Shown: positions 40,060 to 50,198 of the stretch, one piece after another | How the letters are laid out: every line of letters begins with the position of its first letter | How positions within the stretch are numbered: position 1 is the first letter of the stretch | Assembly (NCBI GenBank): GCA_902384935.1 | Contig: CABMDO010000020.1 | Span: 1 to 64,000, forward strand | DNA from: Candidatus Norongarragalina meridionalis | Lineage (GTDB): Archaea; Micrarchaeota; Micrarchaeia; Norongarragalinales; Norongarragalinaceae | Direction: 5' to 3' | DNA length: 64,000 nucleotides | Program-made: the position numbers and the translations under genes | The notes under the pieces: model-generated | Database searches by the model: none | Told to the model about the DNA's origin: nothing | Seen by the model: only the letters and a program-made list of their open reading frames with translations

Positions 40060-41396
40060 AAGCGCAGGATTTCCTTTCCCATGTGCCTCAGCACGAGCCA
40101 GTCGTCGTTGCGGAACATCCCCGACCACGCCAGAAGCGCCAGTGCGGGGACGAGCATGAGCAGGCCGAACGGCCCGAGCAGGAACGCGGCGCCGATCAGC
40201 GCGGGCGAAACGTACACCGCCGCCTTCTGCGCCGCGGAGAGTCCGACGGGAATGAGCGAGAACGCGAGGGCGCCCGAAACCAGCGTGGCGGCGCAGATGC
40301 CGAACATCCCCCACTGCGGAATCAGCAGGAAGTCGAGCAGCACGTTCACAGCCGCGGCGAGAATCACCGTCTTCAGCGCCCGCTCGGGGGCGAGATGCGC
40401 CGCGAGCTGCGTCACGTAGAGAAGATAGATGGAATAGAAAAGCGTGCTTGCCGCGAGAATCGCCACGTAAATCTCGTCGCCCGCGTACTTGCTGAAGAAC
40501 GTCGCGATTATCGGGTGTATGAAGGAGACGAGCGCGATTGCGGCCGCGAGGTTCAGCGAGAACGCGATGCGCACGCTCCTGAGGAAGACGCCCCCGCTCC
40601 CCTCCTCGCCGAGCTCCGCGCTGCGGGTCAGCAGGAACATGGATATGGACATGGAAATTATCGTCAGCGCGCCCGCGATTGCGGAGGCGATGTTGTAGCG
40701 CGCGACGTTCTCGAACGTGGAAAGGAAGCCCATTATCACCGCGTCGCCCCTGCCGAGAACGTCGAAGGATAGCAGCAGCACCGCCACGCTCAGTCCCTTC
40801 ACCCAGAACGTCCTGACGATTTTCATGTCCAGCCGCGGGGCGACGATTATGCGGGCAAGCCCGTCGCGGGAAATCCACATGCTCGCGACGGCTGAAACGA
40901 ACGTCGCCACCGCGAGCGCATAGATTATGCCGACGTCGCCCAGCCCCCGCCAGTAAAACACGAAGAACAGGTTCGACAGCACGAATAGTATCTCGGTGAA
41001 CTGCATGTGATGGTACTTGTGCTCCGCCCGCATTATCGCGCGGGCGATTCCCGTTATCCAGGCGAAGACGAAGCAGAGCGCGAGCGGCCACACCAGCGCG
41101 TACCTCGTGCTCACCAGAAGCGTCAACGCCGCGAACGCAAACGCGCAGGCGCCCGAGAAGAAGAATAGGGACGCGACGTCGTGCTTCCTCACGTATGCGG
41201 GGACGAACACGGTGGTAAGCCCGGGAAATATGAACGCGGACGCGACGGTGTACACCATCGTGGCGAAGGTCGCCTTTCCGTAGTCAATCGGGGAGAATAA
41301 GTTGGCGAACGCCAGCAGCAAAAAGTAGGTCAGCGCCTTCGTGAACGCACTGAGCAGGAAATAGTACACCGTTTCCTTTTTTCCCGTTCCTTTCAT
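40056..41396 (-). CDS. Polysaccharide flippase (Wzx/MATE-like)
   Basis: Internal start 'MKGTGKKETVYYFLLSAFTKALTYFLLLAFANLFSPIDYGKATFATMVYTVA'; ~12-14 TM; ATGA overlap with the upstream gene shows the ORF-track start (41741) is wrong. Confidence 0.85.
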   Translation of the reverse strand: MKGTGKKETVYYFLLSAFTKALTYFLLLAFANLFSPIDYGKATFATMVYTVASAFIFPGLTTVFVPAYVRKHDVASLFFFSGACAFAFAALTLLVSTRYALVWPLALCFVFAWITGIARAIMRAEHKYHHMQFTEILFVLSNLFFVFYWRGLGDVGIIYALAVATFVSAVASMWISRDGLARIIVAPRLDMKIVRTFWVKGLSVAVLLLSFDVLGRGDAVIMGFLSTFENVARYNIASAIAGALTIISMSISMFLLTRSAELGEEGSGGVFLRSVRIAFSLNLAAAIALVSFIHPIIATFFSKYAGDEIYVAILAASTLFYSIYLLYVTQLAAHLAPERALKTVILAAAVNVLLDFLLIPQWGMFGICAATLVSGALAFSLIPVGLSAAQKAAVYVSPALIGAAFLLGPFGLLMLVPALALLAWSGMFRNDDWLVLRHMGKEILRF

Positions 41397-42793
41397 TTTA
41401 CCACAAACACGGCGTAGGCGCCGTTGTCGAATATCTTTCTGCCCGTGTCTTTCAAACGCGCCGCGTCGCCAGAACGCGCGACGATGAGCTGGATTCGGAA
41501 GCGCTTCAGCAGCAAAGGCAGCTGTTTCCAGATTTCGTCCGTGAAGACGAGGAACGGCAAGTCTTCCCAGACGGTGGGCGTGCATGCCGAGAGTATTTTT
41601 TTCCTGGTTGCGTACGCGAAGAACGTGGTTGCATCGAACGCTATGAGCAGGCGGTCCTCCTTTCGTTTTTTCACGAAGCGGGCGCACTCGTCCAGGCGCC
41701 CGTCGCTGAAAAAGCCGGCGCTTTTCGCGAGTTTCGCCCACGCGCCGTGCAGAACAAGGGCGCCCCCGAGAACGAAAACCGCCGACAACGCAAGCACGGG
41801 CAGCGACGCGGCATTAGATGTCAGGAAAAGCGCCGCGAGCGTGAATGCGGGAAGCACGGAATATTCGAGATATCGGTGGTTCTCGCCGAGAAACGCCAGC
41901 TGCTTGGGCGAGGTAAGCAGAAACAGCGCAAGCGACACCGCAAGCCAAACCCAGAGGTACTGCGTTGCTGGAGAAAGCGGCGCCACTACCACGTAAGCAA
42001 TGGCAAATGCCGCCCAGGGATTCGTGACCGCCTTCGAAAGCGAATTCGCGAGCCATTGGGCTGAACCGAACGCGCGCCTGCGGTTGGTGTACTTCTTCCA
42101 GAACGAAATAATCGCGAAATGCCCGCGCAATATTTTCAGGTAGAGCCCGCCAGACAGAATCACGGCGAGGACTAAACCCGCGATTGCGATGGCGGCGAAG
42201 ACGGGGTTGGCGAATATTACGGCAAGTGCGACGAGCGCGGCTGCCGAGAACTGCGCCGCCATCTTGTGCGCGAGCAGGACGAGGGCAAAAAGCAGCGCGG
42301 CAAGCCCGAGCTCGAGCGCGCCTCCCGCGGACGCCTTGAACGAAACGAGCATCAGCAGCGAAACGAGAAGCGCCGAGAACGGGCGCGAATTGAGCGTGAA
42401 GGACTCGTAGACGGAAATCGGCGCAATTGCGAACAGCATCCCCGCCGCAAACCCCGCCCAGAATCCGCCCAAAAGGAACGCCGCGCCCGCGACGAGCCAC
42501 GCATGGACGACGTCGATCGACGGATTTATGAAGCGGGAGCGCGACGCCGCGCCCTTTTCGGGAAGGAGAGCCACGATATAGGCGAAGAGCGGCGGATAGT
42601 CGAAATCGCCCTTTATGAGATAGGAATCCATTTTCCGCGGGATGCGGAAGCCGTTCTCCCTTATGGTCCTGCCCATGAGGAGGAACGTCGGGGCGTCGAT
42701 GCCTAGCGAAGGATACCCGCGCCTCGGCCACAGGCGCGTGAAAAGCACTGCCGCCGCGATGACAAGCGCACCGGCGGCGAACTCCAAAATCAT
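41393..42793 (-). CDS. Polytopic membrane protein, GT-C glycosyltransferase-like
   Basis: Multi-TM; 'GIDAPTFLLMGRTIRENGFRIPRKMDSYLIKGDFDYPPLFAYIVALL' luminal-loop-like N-terminus. Confidence 0.65.
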   Translation of the reverse strand: MILEFAAGALVIAAAVLFTRLWPRRGYPSLGIDAPTFLLMGRTIRENGFRIPRKMDSYLIKGDFDYPPLFAYIVALLPEKGAASRSRFINPSIDVVHAWLVAGAAFLLGGFWAGFAAGMLFAIAPISVYESFTLNSRPFSALLVSLLMLVSFKASAGGALELGLAALLFALVLLAHKMAAQFSAAALVALAVIFANPVFAAIAIAGLVLAVILSGGLYLKILRGHFAIISFWKKYTNRRRAFGSAQWLANSLSKAVTNPWAAFAIAYVVVAPLSPATQYLWVWLAVSLALFLLTSPKQLAFLGENHRYLEYSVLPAFTLAALFLTSNAASLPVLALSAVFVLGGALVLHGAWAKLAKSAGFFSDGRLDECARFVKKRKEDRLLIAFDATTFFAYATRKKILSACTPTVWEDLPFLVFTDEIWKQLPLLLKRFRIQLIVARSGDAARLKDTGRKIFDNGAYAVFVVK

Positions 42794-42855
42794 GGTATTA
42801 ATTCAAGCACTCCGTATAAAAATACCATGTGCGCTTGCGGGAATACGCGGGCGCA

Positions 42856-43368
42856 TCAGGCGGGCTGCTTCGAAACGTTTGCCGCAACGCTCTCCGAGGC
42901 GGCCAAATATCCGTAAATCAGCGGCGACGCTATTGCGGCGAACGCGACGTTTCCGAGAAGGTGCATCGCGGTGAAGGGAACCTGCCCGACGAACGTAACC
43001 CAAAGAGGCTGCCCGAACTGCCAGCCGAACAGGAAAGCGGAAACCGCGTCGTAGAAAATGGTGCCGCCGATTGCGAAAACCACGAAATTCCCGCGCGTGG
43101 CTTTTCTAGTCGCAAAAAACTTGGCTGCCAGCACGCCAATTACTCCGTAAGTCACGGCGCAATAGAGCGTCCACATGCCCAGTCTGCCGGAAACGAAGTC
43201 CCACGACGCCAGCGAGAGGAAGGCGAACACAAAGCCGGCGAAGGCGCCCATCTTTTTCGCGAAAGGCATCATCGTCGCCATTATCGGCTCCAGATTGGGC
43301 GGGTGGGGGATAAACCTTGCGGTAATGCAGAGCGCCAAACCCGCGACGAACCTCGTGATGCGGCCCAT
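42856..43368 (-). CDS. Small ~6-TM membrane protein (ECF S-component/DUF6580-like)
   Basis: 'MGRITRFVAGLALCITARFIPHPPNLEPIMATMMPFAKKMGAFAGFVFAFLS' and following TM segments. Confidence 0.6.
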   Translation of the reverse strand: MGRITRFVAGLALCITARFIPHPPNLEPIMATMMPFAKKMGAFAGFVFAFLSLASWDFVSGRLGMWTLYCAVTYGVIGVLAAKFFATRKATRGNFVVFAIGGTIFYDAVSAFLFGWQFGQPLWVTFVGQVPFTAMHLLGNVAFAAIASPLIYGYLAASESVAANVSKQPA

Positions 43369-43431
43369 ACGGAGTTCTTATTATGATGCGCTTAAAAACC
43401 GTATCGCCATAAACACTAAGGGGTGCGGTTT

Positions 43432-44280
43432 TTGGAAGTCCTCGTAACCGGTTCAGCCGGCTTCATAGGCGTTTCAGTCACGAAAGCACTGCGAGCTGAA
43501 GGCATTTCCGTCGTCGGATTCGACGCCAAGGAAGGGAAGGACATCGCGGACGCCGGGGCGCTGCGCAAAGCGTGCGAAGGAGTCGACGGAGTCGTCCACC
43601 TCGCCGCGATTACGGGAGTCGCTTACTCGGTCGCTCATCCGGCTGAAACGATGAAAGCCAACGTCGAGGGCACGAGAAACGTGCTGGAGGCTGCCCGTGC
43701 CGCGGGCGCTAAAACGTTCGTCTTCGCGTCGTCGGCGAGCGTGTACGGCGACGCTCAGGGCGCAGTATTCGAGGATACGCCAACCAACCCGAAATCGCCC
43801 TACGCGGAAAGCAAGCTCGCCGGCGAGAAACTCGTCACCGATTACTCGCACAGACACGGCATGCGCGGAGTCTCGCTGCGGCTCTTCAACGTATACGGGC
43901 CGAGGCAAAACGCGGGATACGGGGCGGTTATCCCGTCGTTCGTCAAGGCTGCCAAGGAAGGAAAGAACATCACGATAAACGGCGACGGAAAACAGACGCG
44001 CGACTTCGTTTTCGTCGAGGACGCCGCGAAGGCGTTCGCGCTCAGCCTGAAAAAGGGAAGCGGCGTTTACAACATCGGTTCCGGAAAGGCGGCGAGCATA
44101 CGCACACTCGCCGAGAAAATCATCTCGCTTACCGGTTCGCACTCCGAAATAACCTTCGAAGACGCCAGACAAGGCGACGTGAGGGACTCGCTGGCGGACA
44201 TAACGAAGGCTCGCCGCGAACTCGGCTTCGTTCCCGGTTATACGCTTGAACAAGGATTAAAAGAGACGGTGACGTTGTGA
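43432..44280 (+). CDS. NAD-dependent epimerase/dehydratase (extended SDR)
   Basis: 'EVLVTGSAGFIGVSVTKAL', 'SPYAESKLAGEKLV' YxxxK, 'FNVYGPRQNAGYGAVIPSFV'. Confidence 0.92.
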   Translation: MEVLVTGSAGFIGVSVTKALRAEGISVVGFDAKEGKDIADAGALRKACEGVDGVVHLAAITGVAYSVAHPAETMKANVEGTRNVLEAARAAGAKTFVFASSASVYGDAQGAVFEDTPTNPKSPYAESKLAGEKLVTDYSHRHGMRGVSLRLFNVYGPRQNAGYGAVIPSFVKAAKEGKNITINGDGKQTRDFVFVEDAAKAFALSLKKGSGVYNIGSGKAASIRTLAEKIISLTGSHSEITFEDARQGDVRDSLADITKARRELGFVPGYTLEQGLKETVTL

Positions 44281-44284
44281 TACC

Positions 44285-44815
44285 ATGTCGTCTACTCTTG
44301 AGGGCAAGCGCACTCGCACGTCCGCTTCCTTCCGCAAAAAATGGGACCGGGTGCTCCCGCTTGACGAGATGCTTCTCGACAGGTGGCTCAAGGCCAAGCA
44401 GCTCGGGTTCGGCGAGGGCTCCAGCGTTTACGAGCACGTTCTCGTCTATGGAAAGCCGAAAGTAGGGAAGAACGTCTGGATAGGGCCATTCACTCTTATC
44501 GACGCTACGGGAGGGTTGGAAATCGGCGACGGCTGCGACATCTCCGTAGGCGTCAAGATACTCACGCACTCCACCCACTTGCGCTGCGTTTCCGAACGCA
44601 AGCAGGACACCGTCCGCAAAGCCGTGAAAATCGGCAAATTCACGTTCATCGGCACGAATGCCGTGATTCTTCCAGGCGTTAAAGTCGGCGACCACTGCAT
44701 CATAGGCGCGGGCGCCGTCGTAACGAAGGACGTACCGCCGCGCTCGGTTGCTACGGGCGTGCCCGCCAAAATCGTCGGGAAAGTCGTTCTCGGAAAAAAA
44801 ATTTCCTACAAATAA
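44285..44815 (+). CDS. Left-handed beta-helix acyltransferase
   Basis: 'VGKNVWIGPFTLIDATGGLEIGDGCDISVGVKI', 'FIGTNAVILPGVKVGDHCIIGAGAVVTKDVPP' hexapeptide repeats. Confidence 0.9.
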   Translation: MSSTLEGKRTRTSASFRKKWDRVLPLDEMLLDRWLKAKQLGFGEGSSVYEHVLVYGKPKVGKNVWIGPFTLIDATGGLEIGDGCDISVGVKILTHSTHLRCVSERKQDTVRKAVKIGKFTFIGTNAVILPGVKVGDHCIIGAGAVVTKDVPPRSVATGVPAKIVGKVVLGKKISYK

Positions 44816-44824
44816 GGTGATTTT

Positions 44825-45775
44825 ATGTCGTTGAAGGGCAAGACCGCACTTGTTACGGGCGGCGCAGGGTTCGTCGGCTCCCACCTCGTCGAGGCACTGG
44901 TGGACAGGGGCGTGGCCGTGCGCGTGCTGGACAACTTCGACCGCGGAAGAATGGCGTACCTGGACGGCGCGAAGGAAAAAGGCAGCGTGGAAGTAATCAA
45001 GGGCGACGTGCGCAACCGCGAGACGGTACGGAAAGCGGTGAGGGGCTGCGACTACGTGTACCACGAGGCGGCAGTCTGCATCAACAAGAGCTTCAAGTTC
45101 CCCGAAGAGGCAATTGACGTGAACATCTGGGGCACGACAAACGCCGTGCTTGCAGCGAAGGATGAGAATGTGGAAAAGTTCGTGTTCGCGTCGTCGGCGA
45201 GCGTCTACGGCAACCCCAGAAGCATCCCGATGACCGAGGAGCACGGGTTCTACCCCGAGACGGCGTACTGCGTGAGCAAAATCGCGGGCGAGTATCTGCT
45301 CAAGATATACTCGCAGGATTTGCCGTACGTGGTGTTCCGCTACTTCAACGTCTACGGCCCGAGGCAGTCAACCGACGCGCACTACACGTCCGTAATCCTT
45401 AGCTTCATCCGCAAGTACGAGGCGAAGGAGACGCCGGTGATACACGGCGACGGCACGCAAACCATGGATTTCGTGCATGTGCGCGACATCGTGCAGGCGA
45501 ACATGCTCGCAATCGAGAAGGACGCGTCGCGCGAAGTATTCAACGTCTGCAGCGGCACGGAAACGTCCGTGAACGACATCATCAGCTACCTCAACGAGAT
45601 TTACGGCTGCGAAATGAAGCCGAAATACGAGCCCGGCGTGCAGGTGTTCGTGAAGCACCGCCTCGGAAGCTACTCCAAAATACAGGAGATGCTCGGCTAC
45701 TACCCGTCGATTTCGCTGAAGGACGGACTGAACGAAATAGTGAAGGACTACAGGAAGAACCCGAAGATGTATTGA
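44825..45775 (+). CDS. NAD-dependent epimerase/dehydratase (UDP-sugar 4-epimerase-like)
   Basis: 'TALVTGGAGFVGSHLVEALVDRGVAVRVLDNF', 'YCVSKIAGEYLL', 'RYFNVYGPRQSTDAHYTSVI'. Confidence 0.93.
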   Translation: MSLKGKTALVTGGAGFVGSHLVEALVDRGVAVRVLDNFDRGRMAYLDGAKEKGSVEVIKGDVRNRETVRKAVRGCDYVYHEAAVCINKSFKFPEEAIDVNIWGTTNAVLAAKDENVEKFVFASSASVYGNPRSIPMTEEHGFYPETAYCVSKIAGEYLLKIYSQDLPYVVFRYFNVYGPRQSTDAHYTSVILSFIRKYEAKETPVIHGDGTQTMDFVHVRDIVQANMLAIEKDASREVFNVCSGTETSVNDIISYLNEIYGCEMKPKYEPGVQVFVKHRLGSYSKIQEMLGYYPSISLKDGLNEIVKDYRKNPKMY

Positions 45776-45776
45776 G

Positions 45777-46859
45777 ATGATACCCCTCATCAAGCCCGAA
45801 GTGGGCGAGGAAGAAATCGAGGCGATCCGCGCCGTTTTCCAAAGCGGGCATATAGCGCAGGGTCCGACCACGAAAAAGTTCGAGGGGCTGTTCGCGCAGT
45901 ACGTGGGCGCGAAGCACGCTTCGGCGACTACTTCTTGCACCGCCGCCCTTCACCTGTCGGTATGCGCGCTGGGAATCGGAAGAGGCGACGAAGTAATCGT
46001 CCCTTCCTTTACGTTCCCCGCATCGGCGAACGCGGTTGCGCTGCAGGGAGCGACGCCCGTGTTCTGCGACATCGACGTGAAAACGTTCAACGTCGACGTG
46101 AAAAGCGCGGAGTCGGTCGTAACGGAACGCACCAAGGCGATAATGCCGATTCATCTTTTCGGGCAGTCGGCGGACATGGGCGGCGTAATGCGCTTTGCGA
46201 AGAAGCATAACCTGCGCGTAATCGAGGACGCGGCGAATTCCATGGGCACTTTTTACGAGAAAAAACACGTGGGAACAATCGGCGACTTCGGCTGCTTCTC
46301 GTTCCATCCGCGAAAGATACTCACTACGGGCGAAGGCGGAATGCTCACGGCCGAGGACGACGCGCTTGCCGCGATGGCGGCGTCGCTGAAGGACCACGGA
46401 AAGGACGAGACTGGCACGAAGTTCGTGCGTGCGGGCTTCAATTATCGGATGAGCGACATCCTCGCCGCAATAGGAATCGTGCAGCTGAACAAACTCGACG
46501 CTACTATAAAGAGGCGCAAGCAGCTCGCAGAACGCTACTCGCAGCTGCTCGAAGGCGCTTCGGGCATCACTCCGCCGCATCATCCCGCCTATACGAATCA
46601 CACGTATCAGTCCTACGTCCTGCTGCTCGACGACGGCATCGACCGCGACGCGGTTATCCGCAAGACGAAGGAGAAAGGCGTGCAAACTCAGATAGGGACG
46701 TATGCCGTTCACCTCCAGCTCGCCTATCTTAAGAAAGGCGAATCGATTCCGAACGCCGAACGCGCGGACAGGCAGGCGCTCACGCTCCCGATGTACGGCG
46801 CGATGACCGACGCGGACCAGCAGCTCGTCGTGAAGACGCTCAAGGAGGCATTGAAATGA
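45777..46859 (+). CDS. DegT/DnrJ/EryC1 (ArnB/WbpE-like) PLP sugar aminotransferase
   Basis: 'DEVIVPSFTFPASANAV', 'VIEDAANSMG', 'FSFHPRKILTTGEGGML' PLP-Lys. Confidence 0.95.
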   Translation: MIPLIKPEVGEEEIEAIRAVFQSGHIAQGPTTKKFEGLFAQYVGAKHASATTSCTAALHLSVCALGIGRGDEVIVPSFTFPASANAVALQGATPVFCDIDVKTFNVDVKSAESVVTERTKAIMPIHLFGQSADMGGVMRFAKKHNLRVIEDAANSMGTFYEKKHVGTIGDFGCFSFHPRKILTTGEGGMLTAEDDALAAMAASLKDHGKDETGTKFVRAGFNYRMSDILAAIGIVQLNKLDATIKRRKQLAERYSQLLEGASGITPPHHPAYTNHTYQSYVLLLDDGIDRDAVIRKTKEKGVQTQIGTYAVHLQLAYLKKGESIPNAERADRQALTLPMYGAMTDADQQLVVKTLKEALK

Positions 46860-47443
46860 TAAGAACTCATCCAACAGCCGACGTTTCCCCGCAGGCGAAA
46901 ATAGGCGACGGCACGAACATCTGGAACCAGGCGCAGATTCGCGAGAACGCATTTATCGGGAAAAATTGCAACATAGGAAAGGATGTCTACATAGATTTCG
47001 ATGTCCAAATCGGCAACAACGTCAAAATTCAAAATGGCGTGTCCATATATCACGGCGTCGTAATCGAAGACAACGTGTTCATGGGGCCGCACTGCATCAC
47101 CACCAACGACATGTTTCCGCGCTCGTGGATTTCGGAGTTCGCGGTGCACAAGACGCTGATAAAGAAGGGGGCTTCCGTAGGCGCGGGTGCGATACTCGTC
47201 TGCGGTATCACCGTGGGCGAATACGCGATGATAGGCGCGGGCGCCGTCGTGACGAAGGACGTGCCCGCATACTCGCTCGTCGTGGGCAACCCCGCGCGCA
47301 CAATCGGATTCGTGTGCAAGTGCGGACAGCGCGTTTCCGAAGGCGTGAAGGAAGGGAACAGCGTCCTGTTTAAATGCGCGAAATGCGGCGAGAAGACCGC
47401 GGTTCCATACGAAACATACGAAAAGGTGCAATCCAAGAAATGA
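46856..47443 (+). CDS. wbpD: WbpD/WlbB-like hexapeptide N-acetyltransferase with C-terminal zinc ribbon
   Basis: 'IGDGTNIWNQAQIRENAFIGKNCNIGKDVYIDFDVQIGNNVKIQNGVSIYHGVVIEDNVFMGPHCITTND'; C-terminal 'CKCG...CAKCG'. Confidence 0.9.
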   Translation: MIRTHPTADVSPQAKIGDGTNIWNQAQIRENAFIGKNCNIGKDVYIDFDVQIGNNVKIQNGVSIYHGVVIEDNVFMGPHCITTNDMFPRSWISEFAVHKTLIKKGASVGAGAILVCGITVGEYAMIGAGAVVTKDVPAYSLVVGNPARTIGFVCKCGQRVSEGVKEGNSVLFKCAKCGEKTAVPYETYEKVQSKK

Positions 47444-48501
47444 TTCCCATTGCTAAACCCGTCATAGGCGACGAAGAAATCGAGGAGGTAACGCGCGTCC
47501 TGCGCTCCGGCATGCTGACGCAGGGGCCTGCCGTGAAAGATTTCGAGGAATCGCTCGCGAAATACCACGGCTACAAGCACTGCATCGCGGTTTCCAGCGG
47601 TACGGCGGCATTGCACGTCGCACTGCTTTCGCTCGACATCCGTCCCGGGGACGAAGTAATCGTGCCCGACTTTACATTCATTGCTACGGCGAACGCGCCC
47701 CGCTTTATCAACGCTAAACCTGTTTTCGTAGACGTGAACCCGAAAACGTTCAACATCGACGCCCACGCCATAAAGAAGGCGATCACGCCAAAGACGAAGG
47801 CGATTATTCCAGTCTCGCTATACGGGCAGGCATACGACGTCGACGCATTGCGCGAAGTCGCTGACAAGCATTCCCTCGCAATCGTCTCGGATAACTGCCA
47901 AGCAATAGGCGCATCGTTCAACGGTTCCCGGAATTTCAAGGACGACTTCCTTACTTTTTCATTTTATCCGACGAAGAACCTTACTACCGCGGAAGGCGGA
48001 GCGCTGCTTACCGACAACGACGCTCACGCCGAGGAAGCTCGCTTGTGGCGCAATATCGGGCAGAAAAGCAAGTACGAATACGTCCATCTCGGCTACAATT
48101 TGCGCATGAGCAGCGTTCACGCAGCCATAGGGCTCGCGCAGTTGCGAAAGTTGGATAAAATGACCGAACAGCGCAGGAACAACGCGAAAATGCTGGACGA
48201 AATGCTCGCCGATTACGTGGAAATCCCGTTCGTGGATCCGCGCTGCAGGCACGTGTACCACCAGTACACGATTAAAACCAAGAAGCGCGACGCGCTTCAA
48301 AAACACCTGACGGAAAAGGGCGTCGGAAGCGGCGTCTATTATCCCATGCCGCTACACTCGCTTCCCACTTTCAACGCCCAGGCGTCGTGCCCCGAAACGG
48401 AGAAGCTGTGCGCGGAAGTCCTTTCGTTGCCGGTGCACCCGTCTCTGACTGAAGCGGACGTTCAAGCGGTAGCTGACGCAGTAAAGTCGTTCCCGCGCTG
48501 A
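47440..48501 (+). CDS. Second DegT/DnrJ/EryC1 sugar aminotransferase
   Basis: ATG 47440 overlapping the previous stop (ATGA); 'DEVIVPDFTFIATANAP', 'FSFYPTKNLTTAEGGAL'. Confidence 0.95.
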   Translation: MIPIAKPVIGDEEIEEVTRVLRSGMLTQGPAVKDFEESLAKYHGYKHCIAVSSGTAALHVALLSLDIRPGDEVIVPDFTFIATANAPRFINAKPVFVDVNPKTFNIDAHAIKKAITPKTKAIIPVSLYGQAYDVDALREVADKHSLAIVSDNCQAIGASFNGSRNFKDDFLTFSFYPTKNLTTAEGGALLTDNDAHAEEARLWRNIGQKSKYEYVHLGYNLRMSSVHAAIGLAQLRKLDKMTEQRRNNAKMLDEMLADYVEIPFVDPRCRHVYHQYTIKTKKRDALQKHLTEKGVGSGVYYPMPLHSLPTFNAQASCPETEKLCAEVLSLPVHPSLTEADVQAVADAVKSFPR

Positions 48502-50160
48502 TTACATTCTTTCGGGCGCGTTTATTCCGAGCAGCGCCAATCCCTGCTCAAGAACGAGCTGCGTCGCCTTGACTATCGCAAGCCGCTTTTCCTTCTCCGC
48601 GCCTTCCACGAAAAGCACGGGGCAATTAGCGTAAAAAGCGCTGAATTTCGACGCAACGGTAAGCAAGTAATCGCAGAGAACGTGCGGCTGCATGTTTCTC
48701 GCCGAATCCTCGCAAGTCTGGGGGAATTGCGCGAGTGCGGCGACGAGCGCCTTCTCGTGCTCTTCAAACTTCGCTTTCTCGGGCACGGCGGACTTCGTCT
48801 TCCCGGCTTTCTCCATTATTCCGTTCGTTCGCACGACGGTGTACTGCACGTACGCGCCGGTGAATCCTTCGAACGCGGTAACCGCCTTCGGGTCGAACAC
48901 GATGCTTTTCTCGGGAGTGACGCGAAGAACCGCGAACTTCAGCGAACCGAGCCCTATTTCCTCCGAGGTTTTCGCGGGATTAGTCGCATGCTCCCTTCCT
49001 TCGACTTCCTTCCGCGCAGCTGCGACGCATTCGTCGAGCACTTCGTCCAGAAGCAGCACCTTTCCTTCGCGCGTCGAGAGTTTCTCCATTCCCTGCAGGA
49101 ATATCAAGCCGAACCCAATGTGCTTCAATTCGTATTTGCGCCCCATCCTGCGCAGAGTTTCGAAAACCTGCTTGAAATGCAGATTCTGCTCGCTGGCGGT
49201 GACGTAGACGCATTCCTTGAAATGATGCTTCTTGAAGCGGTAGTCCGCGAGCGCGAGATCGCGCGTCGCGTAAAGAGTGGTGCCGTTCGAGCGCATTATC
49301 ACGTAATTCGGAAGAGTAGGCTCCAGCATCACCACGGTTTCGCCTTCGGCTTCCAAAACCGCGACGTCCTTCTTCACGGCTTCCGCCGCCGTCTTCTTGG
49401 CTTCGTCCACCAAGTCGCTGTCGTAAAGCTCTTCCTCGAACGAAACGCCCAGCCTTTTGTAAGCCGCATGAATCGGCGCGACGCTTATGCCGCGCACTTT
49501 TTTCAGCAAAACCGCAACGTCCTTCTCGCCGTTCTCCATCTTTTCGAGCGTGAGCCTCGCTTCCTCGGCGAGTTCCGGGTTTTTCTCGATGTCCTTGTGG
49601 ATGCGCACGTAGTATTCGAGCAAATCCTTCTCCGTCTTGATGTCCTTGGCGCCGAAATGCTTCAGCGCGGTCATGAGCATCGCGGTTTGCTTGCCCGCGT
49701 CGCAAAGATAGTTTGAACCGACGACTTTGGCGCCCTGGAACACGAGCAGTCGCTTTATCGCGTCGCCGAGAACGGTGGAGCGTATGTGCCCGATGTGCAG
49801 GGGTTTCCCGACGTTCGGGGAGGAGTAGTCGATGCAGACTACGTCTCCCTTGCGGGAAGAACCCTCGCCGAACCCTTTCTTGATTTCGGAAAGCGCGTCT
49901 TCGTAGAAAACGTCGGAAAACGTAAAGTTGACGAAGCCCGCCTGCGCGCCTACTTTCGAGAAAAAGCGCGGCGGTTTGACTTTTCCCGCCAATTCCTCGG
50001 CAATCGCCTGCGGGTTTTTCCCCTTTCCCTTGGCAATGGCGAAGCACGGGAACGCCAGGTCGCCGAATCCCTCGCGCGCCTTCGTTACGGAGGCGTCTTT
50101 CGCCCCTGCTTTTTCAAGAGCCGCCTCTGCCTCTTTCATCGCTTTCTGCAACGCGTTCAT
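48502..50160 (-). CDS. argS: Arginyl-tRNA synthetase
   Basis: 'CIDYSSPNVGKPLHIGHIRSTVLGDAIKRL', 'TLYATRDLALADYRF', C-terminal DALR-like domain. Confidence 0.97.
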   Translation of the reverse strand: MNALQKAMKEAEAALEKAGAKDASVTKAREGFGDLAFPCFAIAKGKGKNPQAIAEELAGKVKPPRFFSKVGAQAGFVNFTFSDVFYEDALSEIKKGFGEGSSRKGDVVCIDYSSPNVGKPLHIGHIRSTVLGDAIKRLLVFQGAKVVGSNYLCDAGKQTAMLMTALKHFGAKDIKTEKDLLEYYVRIHKDIEKNPELAEEARLTLEKMENGEKDVAVLLKKVRGISVAPIHAAYKRLGVSFEEELYDSDLVDEAKKTAAEAVKKDVAVLEAEGETVVMLEPTLPNYVIMRSNGTTLYATRDLALADYRFKKHHFKECVYVTASEQNLHFKQVFETLRRMGRKYELKHIGFGLIFLQGMEKLSTREGKVLLLDEVLDECVAAARKEVEGREHATNPAKTSEEIGLGSLKFAVLRVTPEKSIVFDPKAVTAFEGFTGAYVQYTVVRTNGIMEKAGKTKSAVPEKAKFEEHEKALVAALAQFPQTCEDSARNMQPHVLCDYLLTVASKFSAFYANCPVLFVEGAEKEKRLAIVKATQLVLEQGLALLGINAPERM

Positions 50161-50198
50161 GAAAGGGTTTATTTATGCCGCGGCTTTTAATCGTAACC

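Noticed and set aside
40056-41741. ORF-track start of the flippase at 41741
   Set aside because: The first 115 residues are Arg-rich and overlie the upstream gene; true start MKGTGKKETVYYF at 41396 with ATGA overlap.
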